In this document: piece after piece, positions 12,548-25,723 of the stretch
Numbering within the stretch: position 1 is the stretch's first letter
Layout: every line of letters starts with the position of its first letter
From: Trema orientale
Taxonomy: Eukaryota > Streptophyta > Magnoliopsida > Rosales > Cannabaceae
Reading direction: 5' to 3'
NCBI GenBank assembly: GCA_002914845.1
Contig: JXTC01000334.1
Location: 2,468-66,467, forward strand
DNA length: 64,000 bases
Notes under the pieces: generated by a model
The model's database searches: none
What the model was told of the DNA's origin: nothing
Seen by the model: the letters and a program-made list of their open reading frames with translations, nothing else
Program-made: the position numbers and the translations under genes

Positions 12548-15500
12548 ATCTTAAAACTGAATCACTATTTTATATAAGGTTATATTAGGTTGCATGTTAG
12601 AATTTACTTTATTAAATTCTTTATGCCCTATATGAGGTTTTGTTAGGTTGCATACAAGAATTTATTTTATTAAATTCTTATATAAGGTTTTAAATTAGGT
12701 TGCATGTTAGAATTTGTGTTTATTAAATTCTTTATGCTATTATTTGTAATATATATAATTCTAGTTATTTGAATATATATATTGCTTTGCTACTTTGTTA
12801 TTACTATCATTCTTGGTGTGGAATCTTATGGAGGAGATTTTGTGTTCTGTCTAAGGAGACTGAGTTTGAAGAGGAAGTATCTATGACCCTTCTACATCTT
12901 TCTTGGGAGTTTCTTTGAAATTATGTCTAGGAGGCGGGATTTTAAGTGGGATCTGTTTGTGAACCCTCCGGCCTTTCTTGGGAACTAATTTGTATTGAAA
13001 TTAATAATCTTTGATTGATTAATTTCAGAGATGGCGAACAACAATATTGATGTTGTCAATACTGAGAACATGATTAGTTCTCAATAGCCTGCTGTGGCAT
13101 CTGCAGTGCCAGTGCCTGTCCCTGCTATGGCTCGAGTGCCAAATCCTCTTATGACTCCAATGGTACTGGCAGCGCACCATGGAGAGAAGCCTGAGAAGTT
13201 CAATAGGTTGAACTTCAAAATATGGCAGCAAAAAATGCTATTTTATCTGACCACATTGAACCTTACGAGGATCTTGACTGAAGAGGTTCCAAAAGTCAGA
13301 GAAGATGAGCAAGATTTCTAAGTTTTTACTGCAGTGGATGCTTGGAAACAATCTGACTACCTATACCGAAACTATGTAATGAATAGTTTGACCGATTCAT
13401 TATATAGTGTATATTGTAATAAGAAAATGGTAAAAGAACTATGGGAGTCACTAGACCATAATCATACAATTGAGGATGCTGGTTCCAAGAAATTTATGGT
13501 GGGACACTTCCTCGATTATAAAATGGTCGACTCAAAAACTGTAATCAGTCAAGTTTAGGAGTTTCAGTTGATTCTCCATGAGATTCAAGCAGAGGGGATG
13601 GTATTGTGTGAACCCTTCCAAGTAGCTACTATTATTGAGAAGCTACTCCCTTCATAGAAGGATTCCAAGAGCTACCTAAAGCACAAGCGAAAAGCCATGA
13701 GCCTTAAAGACCTTGTTATAAGGCTCCGCATTGAAGAAGACAACAGACGTGCTGAAAAGATAGGAGCCTCGTCTAGTACGTTTGAGGCAAAGGCAAATAT
13801 TGTGGAGCATGATCAAAGCTCCAAGGCTAAGAAGAACAAGTCAAAGAAAGGGTCCAAGCTAGGACTTAAAGGTAGAGTAGGCAAGAAGCAAAAATTCCAA
13901 GGAAAATGCATTAACTGTGACAAGATGGGTCACAGGACTTCAGATTGCCGACTTCCTAAGAAAAAGAAGAATGAAGCCAACGTGGTGGATGACATCACAA
14001 AAGATGTAGAAGACATAAGTCTGTCTGCAGTCGTTTCTGAAGTCAACTTTATTGGGTCCAATCCAAGGGAATGGTGGATTGACACTGGAGCTTCAAGACA
14101 CGTTTGTTCTGATAAGGGCCTATTCACAACCTTTGAACCTATAAAGAATGGGGAGAAGGTCTTCATGGGTAATTTTTCCACCTCTGAAGTACAAGGTCTG
14201 GGCAAAGTGGTGCTAAAGATGACCTCTAGGAAGGAACTGACTTTGAACAATGTAATGTATGTACCAGATATCGGTAAGAATCTTGTGTCTGGTTCACTTC
14301 TGAATAAGCACGGATTCCACATAGTGTTTGAGTCAGATAAATTTGTATTGACCAAAAATGGTCTTTTTGTGGGAAAGGGATATGAATGTGGGGGTACGTT
14401 TAAACTTAATGTAATGACTGTAAAGCCCAATATCAATAAAGCTAGTTCTTCTGCTTATTTGATTGAGTCTTCTACTTTATGGCATGGTAGACTAGGACAT
14501 GTTAATTATGATACTATACGTAGATTAATTAACTTAAATCATATTCTTGCTTGCCAAATTGATACAAAACATAACTGTCAAACTTGTGTTGAGGCAAAAT
14601 TGACAAGGTCATCTTTTTAAACTATTGAAAGAAATACTGAATCCCTTGATTTAATTCACAGTGATATTTGTGACTTAAAATATGTACAAACATGGAGAGG
14701 CAATAAGTATTATATTACTTTTGTCAATAATAGCACAAAATATTATTATGTGTATTTGCTAAAATCCAAGGATGAAACAATAGAGAAATTTAGTCTCTAT
14801 AAGAATGAGGTTGAAAATTAACTTAATAAGAAAATTATGATGATTAGAAGTGACCCTGGTGGAGAGTATGAATCACCTTTTTGTGAATTCTGTGCACAAC
14901 ACGGAATAATACATGAGGTCACTCCGCCTTATTCACCTCAGTCAAATGGCATTGCTGAGGGGAAAAATCGTACCTTGAAAGAAATGATGAATGCATTACT
15001 GTTAAGTTCTGGGTTGCCATAGAACATGTAGGGGGAAGTTGCTTTAACAGCTAATTACCTTTTAAATAAGGTACCTCGTAAGAAAGAAGAAAAGATACCT
15101 TATGAACTGTGGAAAGGAAAAAACTCTTCCTACAAATACTTGCGAGTATGGGGATGTCTTACTAAGGTATTGGTACCTACACCTAAAAAGGTGAAAATAA
15201 GACCAAAGACAGTAGATTGCATTTTCATTGGTTATGTACATAATAGTAGTGCTTATCAGTTTCTTGTGTATGAGTCACGAATCCCAGACATACACAAGTA
15301 CACAATAATGGAATCGAGAAATGTATCATTCTTTGAACATGAATTTTCATATAAATCCAAGGAAGTACCTAGTACATCTAAACGAACTTATGAGATTATC
15401 ACTGAGGATAGTCAGGACCAAGAACAAGTCGTTAAAAATGAGCCTGGATGCAGTAAAAGAGCGAGAACTGAAAAATCTTTTGGTCTGGATTTTTTAGTTT

Positions 15501-16847
15501 ACATGTTGGAAAGTGAACGTCAAAGCTTCCAAGAAGCTGTGAGCTCTGTTGAGGGAGCTTTGTGAAAAGAAGCCATTAAGAGCGAAATTGATTCTATCTT
15601 GCAAAACAATACGTGGGAACTAGTAGATCTTCTTCCAGGATATATAAGCCACTTGGTTCGAAATGGATTTTCAAAAGAAAAATGAAAGCAGATGGAACAA
15701 TTGATAAATATAAGGCTAGATTGGTTATCAAAGGTTATAGGCAAAAAGAAGGCCTAGATTACTTTGATACTTATTCTCCTGTGATAAGAATAAATTCTAT
15801 AAGGATGATACTTGCGATTGCCGCTCTGCGGAATCTTGAAGTACACCAAATGGATATAATAACAGCCTTTCTTAATGGAGATCTAGATGAAGAAATCTAT
15901 ATAGAATAACCTGAAAGTTTTGTAGTTCCTGGACAAGAAAAGAAAGTATGTAAACTGGTCAAGTCTCTGTATAGCTTGAAGCAAGTACCAAAGCAATGGC
16001 ATGAAAAGTTTGACAGAGTAATACTTGCTAATGATTTTAAAACTATTTAGTGTGACAAATGTATCTATGTCAAAAATACTGAAAATAACTACGTCATTCT
16101 GTGTCTTTATGTTGATGACATGCTCATTATTGGTAGTAATGACAAGATGGTCAAATCTACTAAAAATATGTTGAACTCCAAATCTGACATGAAAGATATG
16201 GGTCTAGCTGATGTAATTTTGGGAATTAAAATTACAAGGACATCTGATGGACTCATACTTAATCAGTCATACTACGTGGACAAAATTTTGGAGAAATTTA
16301 ACAAAGATGATTCTAGAGTGTCCAGAACACTGATAGACATGAGTCAACACCTTCATAAGAATAAAGGTGAAAGTGTTTCTCAAGTAGAATACTCTAGAGT
16401 GATTGGTAGTCTTATATACCTGATGAGTTGTACAAGGCCAGATATAGCCTACACAGTCAGTAGACTGAGTAAATATACGAGTAATCCAAGTGTCGAGTAT
16501 TGAAAAAGAATTGTGAAAGTACTTAGGTACTTACGATATACTCGTAACTACGGACTACACTATAAAAGATATCCTGCAGGATACAGCAATGCAAACTGGA
16601 TATCTGATATAAAAGACTCAAAGTCTACTAGTGGGTATGTGTTCACACTAGCTGGAGCAGCTGTATCATGAAAATCTTCAAAACAAACGGTTATAGCCCG
16701 ATCCACGATGGAATCTGAGTTTATAGCTCTAGATAAATATTGTGAAGAGGCTGAATGGCTATGCCATTTTTTAGAAGATATTCTAGATTGGCCTAAGCCT
16801 GTGCCTAAAATTTCTATACATAGCGATAGTCAATCAGCTATTGGAAG

Positions 16848-16886
<39 letters not shown>

Positions 16887-17653
16887 ACATCGTAGACATA
16901 ATACCATTAGACAACTACTCTCAACAGGAGTTATTTCTATAGATTATGTGAAGTCTAAGGATAACCTGGCGGATCCACTAACTAAAGGGTTAAACAGAGA
17001 GTTAGTTGACAAATCATCGAGAGGAATGGGACTAAAGCCCATGAAGTAAAAGTCTATACAATAGAAACCCAATCTAGTTGACTAGAGATCCCAAGATCTA
17101 GGTTCAAAAGGACAACCTAATTGTAAAGACTTAGTTGGATCACTGTGGGGGTTATCCTCCTGTGAGGGTATTACCCTCATGTCCATTCCTGTGATAAAAA
17201 GCAGTGATGCTCGTAAGGAATAGGGTAAACAAAGGCTTTTAATGACTCTTATGCATCGGGAAACCGAGCGGAATAGTGCGGGTTACTCTTAACTAAGAAA
17301 TTACCTATGTGAGAGAGAAGTGGGGCCACTTCAAAGGGGAATTATGAGGGCTTAATTCCTTCGAAACTCTTGTAGAACCAAGCAGAAATGTTCAAGGCCA
17401 AAATGAACATAATAGTAAGTACTGGATTTGTTAAGAAAGATTTATGTGTGAAGTATATCATCATTTATATGAACGACTGAACAGTTCAAAGACATGGTGT
17501 CTTCTGATCAGTCAGTAAAGTAAATATACTCTCACGAGCGAAGGTCCAAAGGGTAACACCTACTTATCTTATGCAGGTTTTGTTCATTGAACTCTATCAC
17601 CTTGTCTAGAGTCTGTAGTTTCTCCTTTTACAATTTCTATTCATGTGGGGGAT

Positions 17654-19040
17654 TGTTAGAAAATGGGCTAAGAATTAGGTTAAGATTTTGGGCTTATCTT
17701 GGGCTTGGAAGCCTATGTATTTTGAAAAGTCCAAGTTTGTGTTAAAGAACCTGTTTTCATGAACCATTTTGAAGCTAAAAATTGATTGGGACCCACATCT
17801 TGTTGATGAAAGGTCTTGGTGAATTCTTATTCTCCTTCGCGAGGACATCAATTTCATATATTCACACGCTCAAAATGGTGAACGGATGAATGAGAAATTA
17901 TTGCTCAAAAGTGCACCATTGAAATGGAAAAATCAAAGGGAAATGTTAGATTCCCACATTGGTGGGAAATGCATGGTGCAATTGGTTTATATAAAACATT
18001 GTTTTATGATGGTGGTAAGAATAACTACCACAGATGCTCTCTTAAGCGCGCGCATGGGGGGGGATGTAAATCTTCGGGTTTAGGCTTGAATTTGCATGGG
18101 CTCGTGTGCGCCCGCACCTGCGGACACGAATGCCGGGCCAAAACTTGGACCATAGTAAGCCCAACTTTTTGTTGCGGTCCAGTACAATTTCTCTTTCTTT
18201 TTTGACCAATCTGCTGTCTAATACCGTACCTGCGGACATGAATGCTGGGCCGAAACTTAGACCTTAGTAAGCCCAACTTTTTGTTGCGGCCCAGTACAAT
18301 TTCTCTTTCTTTTTTGACCAATCTGCTGCCTAATATATGAAACTGCCATCAGAAACAATTTGGATACAAAGTCATTAAACTGTTAAACAATTTTAACATT
18401 TTGGTTATGGCTGGCATGTGTAACAGCCATGTTAATGGCTAAAAAACATTAGTAACAGCCATGTTAAAAGCTGGAAAACGTTTGAGTTTAATTGGAAAAA
18501 CTGCCAAAATGTTTTTGGCATTATAGATTGGTTTTATGGCAGAATTCCCTTTAGAGCCTATAAAAGGAGAGCTCTTCCTCTCATATCAACACACCAAAAT
18601 CAGAAGCATCTCTCTAGTTTCTTTTTAGTGCTCTCTCTCAATTTTTCTATTCTTCGAGTGTTCTTGAGTTCTTCAGTTTGTTTAGCTATAGTTCTTAGAG
18701 AATTTAGAAATTTTGTAGCTAGATCTTTTAGTGTGTTAGAGTTCATTACAATCCAGTTTGTAGAGTGGAGGTGTTGGTGCTTCACCTGCTGCTCTTCATT
18801 GTTGTATCCTGGGAAACCGATATTTGCTAAAGTTCTCAAGCATTCTAGTGGAGGGAGCGAATTAGTTTTAAGGACACTGTGTCCTACACAGGCCCCGGCA
18901 GTAAAAAGTGTCTCCGAACTACAACTGGAATTCTATTGAAGTTTGGTACAAACTTTTGGTAACTTTATATTTTGTCTTAAAGGTTATTATAAAGTTTGTT
19001 CATTTATAACCTTATAATTTGCTTGTTATTATTTATTACA
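17654..19040 (+). repeat. Right LTR of Copia 1
   Basis: Same start and end as the left LTR, about 65 bp longer. It carries its own local duplication of the block that includes CCCAACTTTTTGTTGCGG (about 18120-18335). The two LTRs have therefore gained different internal repeats. Confidence 0.93.
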
Positions 19041-19240
19041 TTTAGCTTATGCGAGATTCAAAATATGACGTATGACTAGCACGTGGGTCTTTACTGGCAA
19101 ACACGGCCATTTCAAACCCTCGTAACACATCTCAAGCTAAAAGAGAAAAGAGAGTCAGAAGTTTGAAAGGTCTACGACAGTATTAGACCCAAGCTAGCTA
19201 TTCGTTGTTTGTATAATATAGATAAAACATTCGTGCAATA

Positions 19241-22200
19241 TGGATGCTAGCTATTTGTTTGATCCGCATAATGATAGATCCTAGACTGATTATAGGTTCA
19301 TATAGTGTCGGTGCAATTTTCTGGAGGTTTATGAAGCAAATTATGGGTTCTAATTCTCCAACTACTTAATATTTTGGTGCTGCATGAGTAAGTCATGAGT
19401 GTTTATTGAGGTTCATAATAAGGCATATTTATGAAACTTGTTAAGTAATCTCCTGAATTGAATACAACAGCTCAATCCCACGATTCATGCTCAAGTCAAT
19501 AGCCATAATTGTCAAGATTTTATTCTCTCATTTAACTCATGATTTGTCAACTCTTATTATCTGTCAAATTTATTTCTCCTGTAATTAGGCTAGCATTTAT
19601 TTTAAAGATTCATTCTCTTGTATATATATTGAATGATTAATACAAAGCAATGTATGGTTTTTCTTTTCACCAAACAATAATATTATTATATGGTATAAGA
19701 CAAAACAAACTCCACCGAGATTCTATTTCTAAATTTTGCCATTCAAATAATGTCTCAGTTGAATTCTTTCCATCTTATTTTTCTATGAAGGATCTAGTCA
19801 TGGGGGCAACAATAACACATGGCAAGAATAAAGATGGTGTATATGAGTAGTCAGCAGACAACCAGCAACCTATCTCACCTCCGACTGCTTTTCTTGGTGT
19901 CAAAGCTTTATCAACTGATTGGCACCACTGTCTTGGTGACCCCTCCACAAAAATTCTGCAACATGTCCTGTCCTCGCATCAGTTACCTACCATCTCTTCA
20001 AGTCGTGTCCTGTTTTGCAATTCATGCAAATGTAATAAAGCTCATAAGCTACCTTTTTCAATGTCTACATTATCGAGTCGTCGTCCTCTTGACTTGTTAT
20101 ACACAGATGTTTGGGACTCTGCACCTCTTAAATCAATTGATGGTTTTTCTTATTATGTTGTTTTTATTGATCATTTTACAAAATATATGTGGTTGTATCT
20201 GATGAGACTAAAATCTAATGTCTTCAACATTTTTTTTCGCTTCAAATCTGTGGTTGAAAATTTTTTTAACACTTCCATTACATCCGTTTACAGTGATGAT
20301 GGTGGAGAATATCAAAAGCTCAATCCTTTCTTTGCTAACCTTGGACTAAGTCATTTTCTCACCCATCCACACACACTAGAGCATAATGGATGTGTCGAAC
20401 GTCGCCACCGCCATATCGTCGAAACAGGTCTCGCTCTTTTACATCAAGCCTCCATGCCCCTAAGTTTTTGGTCTCATGCTTTTCTCACAGCTTCATATCT
20501 CATAAATAGGATGCCTACTCCAGTTCTTGATCTCCAATCTCCATTTGAAATTTTTTTTCCAAACCACCAAACTATCATAAACTCAAAAATTTTGGTTCAC
20601 TTTGCTACCCATGGCTGAAACCGTATGTGAAAAATAAATTGGAAGCTCGGTCTCAACCTTGTGTCATGCTAGGATACTCATCATCACAAAGTGCTTACAA
20701 ATGCTATGATCCATCCACTGAAAAAATCTTCATTTCTCGTCATGTTACCTTCGTAGAATCTAAATTTCCTTTTGCTATACAGCAATCTCACTTGTCTCGT
20801 GTCTCTGTTGACTCCATCAATCATTGGTCTTCTCAGTACGATGCTGCCAGTACCCTTTCTCACTTTACCATACCTAGTCCCAGAGTGTCGCCTCCATCTC
20901 CTTGCCAAGAATTAGTTGCTGCTACAGTTTTGCCACCACTCATTTCTACACCATCAAGTTCTTCTGAGCGTGTTGCTACACCTAATAACTTGGTTACATC
21001 CACTTCTACCTCAGGTTTGTCTCTTACTCATCCTACTACATCCTCTATATTACCACCACCATCCACTCAGCCTCTATGTACCCATCCTATGACAACCTGC
21101 TCTCAAAATAATATATTCAAACCAAAACAATATGCCGCCATCACCAGACATCCAACACCTGAAGCAATTGAACCCACATGTGTGTCTTAAGCCTTGTAAA
21201 ATTCTCAATGGCGATCAGAAATGTCATATGAATTTAATGCCTTGCTTCGAAATGGCACTTGGGAGTTTGTTCCGCCCTCTCCTTCACAAAATCTAATTGG
21301 TTGCAAATGGGTATTCCGGATTAAACGCAATCCTAATAGCGCTATTTCTAGGTATAAGGCATGTCTTGTTGCCAAAGGCTTTCATCAGCGTCTTGGGATA
21401 GATTTCCACAATACATTTAGCCCTGTTGTCAAGCCCACTACTATTTGTATTGTGCTATGCATTGCCTTATCTCGAAATTGGTCGATACGTCAACTTGACG
21501 TCAACAATGCATTTTTCTATGGCTCATTGAATGAGGAGGTATTTATGACTCAACCCCCTGGCGTTATTAATGATACTAATCCTTCTTATCTTTATAGACT
21601 ACGCAAGGCACTATATATTCTCAAACAAGCACCTCGAGTATGGTATCAAGAGTTGAGCAAATTTCTACTTATAAATGGATTCAAGAACTCAAAATCTGAT
21701 GCCTCTCTATTTGTCTACTCATGTGGAAATATTACAGCATATTTCCTTGTCTATGTTGATGATCTCATTCTCACTGGCAGTGATAATAAATTTTTGGAGA
21801 GCTTCTTACGTAAGCTATTCAATAGATTTTCAGTTATAGATCTGGGTTTCTTGAATTATTTTCTAGGCATAGAGGTTATTCCCACTTCACATGGTTTATT
21901 TCTCTCGCAGCATAAATACATTTGAGATATCCTTGATAGAAACAATATGCTCAGTGCAAAAGAGGTGCAAACTCTGTTATCTTTAACAACGCCACTTTTG
22001 CTACATGATGGTGCCTCATCTACAGATGCAACACAATATAGAAAAGTTGTTGGTGCTCTTCAATATCTTTCTTTGACTCGTCCAAATATCTCATTTGCGG
22101 TAAACAAACTATCTCAGTTTATGCATAAACCTTCAGTCATACATTGGGCTGCTGTTAAGCGTCTCCTCCGGTATTTAAAAGGCACTATCTTTCACGAGCT

Positions 22201-23662
22201 TTTCCTTCGAAAATCATCACCTCTGTTGCTTCATGCCTACTCTGACTCTGATTAGGCTGGAAACAAAAATGATAGAACTTCTACTAGTGCTTATATCATG
22301 TACCTTGGTGCAAATGCTATATCTTGGAGTTCTAGAAAACAAAAAACTATTGCACGCTCCTCAATTGAAGCAGAATATCGGTCTCTAGTGTCCACATCAT
22401 CAGAACTTGTATGGGTTCAATCTCTACTTAGTGAACTTGGTTTCTCACTCACTCAAATACTAACTGTCTATTGTGATAATGTCAGAACAACATATTTGTG
22501 TGCCAATCCAGTTTTTCACTCCAAAATAAAACATGTTGAAATTGATTTTTACTTTGTCCAAGAAAAAAGTTCAACATGGTCAGCTTCGTGTGTCACATGT
22601 CTCCACAACCGACCAATTTGCCGATGCTCTAACAAAGCCAATTTCCCGATATTGACTTTCATCTTTGCGTACCACGATTAGTGTCTTCAATGAAAGCACC
22701 ATCTTGCAGGGGTATGTTAAGCAATCTCCTGAATTGAATACAACAGCTCATGCTCAAGTCAATAGCCATGACTGTCAAGATTTTATTCTCTCATTTAACT
22801 TATGATTTGTCAACTCTTGTTATCTGTCAAATTTATTTCTCCTGTAATTAGGCTAGCATTTATTTTAAAGATTCATTTTCTTGTATATATATTGAATGAT
22901 CAATACAAAGCAATGTGTGGTTTTTCTTTTCACCAAATAATAATATTCTTATAAAAATTGCTTAGTATTCCCAATTAAATATACTCTCACTGTGTTGTTG
23001 GATAATGCTGTCTGAATTGCACAAATTAAGAATGGATACATCAAGTATGACCGAACGAAGCATATTTCACCTAAGCTTTTATAAACATGAACTCTTGAAT
23101 AATAGTGAAATTGATATCCACCAAATATGCTTGAGTGATATTCTGACAGATTTGTTTACTTAGTCTTTACCCGATTGTGTGTTTTGAGCGGCATATTTTG
23201 TTGATCAGTATATGTCGTCTCAAAGTCTTATTATTACCAGGAAAACAAATTATTATATAGGTTGTATTCTTTCTCCTTAGTTAAAGTTTTGTCCTATAGG
23301 GTTTTTCTTGACCAAAGATTTTAACGAGACACTCTATGCAATAGCAGAATAGCATATGGGTTGTACTATTTTTCTCTTGGCTATAATTTTTTCATTGAAT
23401 TTTTTGAGCAAGGTTTTTAACATGGCATATTCATGATGTATAAGTAATATTTGAGAAGGAGTGGTATAAATAAAGAAATTATCGTGTGGATATAAGTTAA
23501 ACATCATTATAATATAGGATTTTTATTTATCTTAGTACTCTTATAAATAGAGAACTACGATGATAATAATAAGATGAGCTTCCATTTTTCCACTCTATAT
23601 TTTCTGTCTCTATCTCTTACTCTCCCTAATATTATGTTTTTATATTATTGCTAGTATTATTA
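19241..23662 (+). mobile_element. Old Copia remnant, split by Copia 2
   Basis: The RNase H region of an older Copia element is seen at about 19241-19438 (SYLFDPHNDRS-type motif) and resumes at about 22954-23180 (RTKHISPK, then the DLFT segment). Beyond that lie the untranslated 3' region and what looks like a 3' LTR to about 23662 (TATAAATAGAG near 23545, end TATTACA). The 3.5-kb Copia 2 sits between the two halves. Only the 3' part is visible; it is heavily decayed and older than both neighbours. Confidence 0.75.
19439..22953 (+). mobile_element. Copia LTR retrotransposon 2, short LTRs, broken
   Basis: LTRs of about 240-250 bp lie at 19439-19690 and about 22714-22953 and are nearly identical apart from a short indel and a few substitutions. 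A TGGTATAAGAC primer-binding site (tRNA-Met type) starts at 19691. Recognisable internal parts: integrase about 19850-20650, reverse transcriptase about 21220-22250, RNase H about 22250-22690; no gag was recognised. Flanks AAACT and AAAAT may be a decayed target duplication. About five breaks; not active. LTR similarity suggests it is young relative to the element it interrupts. Confidence 0.88.
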
Positions 23663-23699
23663 CAATCTCATAATTTCAATTCGATCTGTTGCGTTACTC

Positions 23700-24257
23700 T
23701 GCAGATTTACAACATTTAGCTTATTATTATGTAAAATTGAAAAAAAATTCCTCTTAGTAAAGAAAAAAAAAAGGAAAATAACGTAAGGACTATATGGCCT
23801 ACATTAAAGAGTTTTTTTTTTTTTTTTTTGAGGGGTACATTAGAGAGTTTATTATTCTTATTATAATATATATATATTCTTATTATATATATATTCATGT
23901 AAGGAGTTTAGATTTTTTAGAGTGAAAACATAGTAAATTTGGTTAAATATATTGAACATATTTTAATAAATGAGAGTTTTCGTTCACAGGTTGTAGTTAA
24001 TTCAAAAAATTAAGCTTTAAAATTAAAATTAGAAAAAAAAGGAAACCAAAAAAGGAACAAAATATTTGAATAAAATATTAATTAATATGACTGAAAAGGC
24101 TGAAATTGACTTAGATTACAAATCATTTTCAATCTAGACAAAATTTCTCATTTATTTATTTTTTTTTAAAAAGTACATGTTTGATTGGTTGGAATGAACC
24201 TTGGAATAGAATGATCATTCCTTTTCGAGGTCTATTCCATTATTTGGTTGGATTTTA
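23700..24257. other. AT-rich intergenic sequence
   Basis: Poly(A)/poly(T) runs (for example 23760-23775 and 23813-23830) and A+T-rich DNA. The last part (about 24175-24257, with TTTGATTGGTTGGAATG) may be the left end of an older MITE into which the next element inserted; a matching inverted end is seen near 24845-24865. Confidence 0.4.
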
Positions 24258-24644
24258 GATGGTGTTTGGTTCATGGAATGGAATTAAAATAGTAATGAGA
24301 ATGGTAATAGAATGGAATTGGAAAAAGGAATATGAATGATAATGCATTGTTTGGTTAAAATTAGAATCAACAGTAAAATGGAAGAAAATATATTGTGTAT
24401 TGATAAAATTACGCTTACTTTTAAATATTTTAGTAGGGCAAAGAGGGAAAAACTAGTTTTATCAAAATTTGAAAGAGGTTGGAACTTTTATTCCATTGGT
24501 AGAGAAATAAAATAGCAATTCCATCATTTAATGGAATTATAATTCTCATTCCCTTGCCTAAAAGATGAAACTAACATTGGAATGTACTAGTTAGTGGAAT
24601 AAGTTTTCTATTCTAAAGTCCATTCCTTCAAACTAAACATGCCA
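24258..24644. mobile_element. PIF/Harbinger (Tourist-like) MITE
   Basis: Terminal inverted repeats GATGGTGTTTGGTT at the left and (reverse complement) TGGCATGTTTAGTTT at the right. A 3-bp TTA target duplication flanks it (24255-24257 and 24645-24647). GG..TGTTTGG ends with TTA duplications are the signature of the PIF/Harbinger superfamily. Length 387 bp, no coding capacity. Confidence 0.7.
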
Positions 24645-24647
24645 TTA

Positions 24648-25723
24648 AAGTATAGAATTAAGATTTTTTTGGAATCTTAATTCCAATTCTTGGTGGAATT
24701 CTTTTTCCTTCCAAAAAATTAAGGAATAATGATTCCAAATTTTTGTCAATTAGTTTAAAACTCAATTTTTCTTTTTTGCCTTATTAGGATATCTAAAAAT
24801 ATAAGTATTTTAGTCAATACAATATTTATTCCATTCCATTACACTAATCCAATTAAACAATAAAATATTATTTCTATTTTTATTTCCATTTCGATTCCAC
24901 TTCATTACAATTCTCATTAACTTTTTATTTCATTTCATCGAAACTTTCCAGTATAAATCACATATGTCTGTTTCGGAGAAAATGTCTCGTAAGCACGCCA
25001 TATGTGAGTGGAATATTGAATTCGAATAGCCTTTGAGTGGAGTAATATTTCGTAAATTATTAGCGTATCAAAGGAAATATATGACACGAACAATGACTAC
25101 TTTTGAATTGTCATATGGAGGAATCAACCACTAATATTGATGCTTTTAAAGTGTCCGTGGTTTCTAAAGATAAGTAGGGCCGTATACGTTTGATTGTCAT
25201 GAATATCATCCATAAATGTCTTAATTCAGGAGTAGCGATACACAAAAATATGATCAGATTCTCTTTAAAAAACATAATAAATAGCGGGTTTAAACTTAAA
25301 CTTAAAACAGTTTTGGATCAAAATTAGGTTGAACCCGTAAACCTGTTTATTAAATGGTTAGATTCAGATTGGCCCAAAAACTTGAAATTGATATATAATA
25401 ACTTTTTTATTAAATGGACTAATTTCAGGTCAACTCGTATGTAATCTATTAATACGTATATAAAAATCCTAATATTTTTCTTATATATTGGGATTTTTTT
25501 TGATGTTTTTGAAACTTTATTATGTATATTCATTGAGATTTCATATAGTTTATATTATATATATATTTAAGGTTATATAATATGTATGTGAAATTATGTT
25601 AAATGTGTTAAAAAAGTATATTTTAGTTAATTTAAATATGACTCATTTGAATAAACGAATTACACTTGTCCTGTTTGTTGGGTTTTATAATTTTTTATAT
25701 GGGCTCACTTATGTAATTACAAT
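24648..25723. other. AT-rich intergenic sequence
   Basis: The first 300 bp are probably the right part of the older MITE interrupted by the Tourist-like element. The remainder is AT-rich, with inverted-looking GGTTGAACCCGTAAACCTG sequence near 25330. No gene is recognised. Confidence 0.35.

Larger units (their letters stand above)
11227..19040 (+). mobile_element. Copia LTR retrotransposon 1, full length, broken
   Basis: Complete-length fossil on the plus strand, flanked by a perfect 5-bp target duplication TTTAG (11222-11226 and 19041-19045). The LTRs are at 11227-12547 and 17654-19040. Recognisable parts in Copia order: gag about 13031-13990 with a CCHC knuckle, protease about 14050-14400, integrase about 14450-15250, reverse transcriptase about 15600-16400, RNase H about 16500-17050, then a polypurine tract GTGGGGGAT just before the right LTR. 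About ten or more breaks make it inactive. By eye the LTRs differ at roughly 7-8% over a 350-bp stretch near their ends, mostly transitions; at commonly used plant rates this suggests a few million years. Confidence 0.95.

Noticed and set aside
12548-12600. Primer-binding site directly after the left LTR of Copia 1
   Set aside because: No convincing tRNA-complementary sequence was seen next to the LTR end, so none is called.
18025-18321. Open frames on both strands inside the LTRs of Copia 1
   Set aside because: They lie in repeated non-coding LTR sequence and their reading depends on the local duplication.
19038-23722. A shared 13-mer ACATTTAGCTTAT at both sides of the Copia cluster
   Set aside because: The left instance is explained by LTR end plus target duplication of Copia 1; the right one is in AT-rich DNA and shares nothing further.
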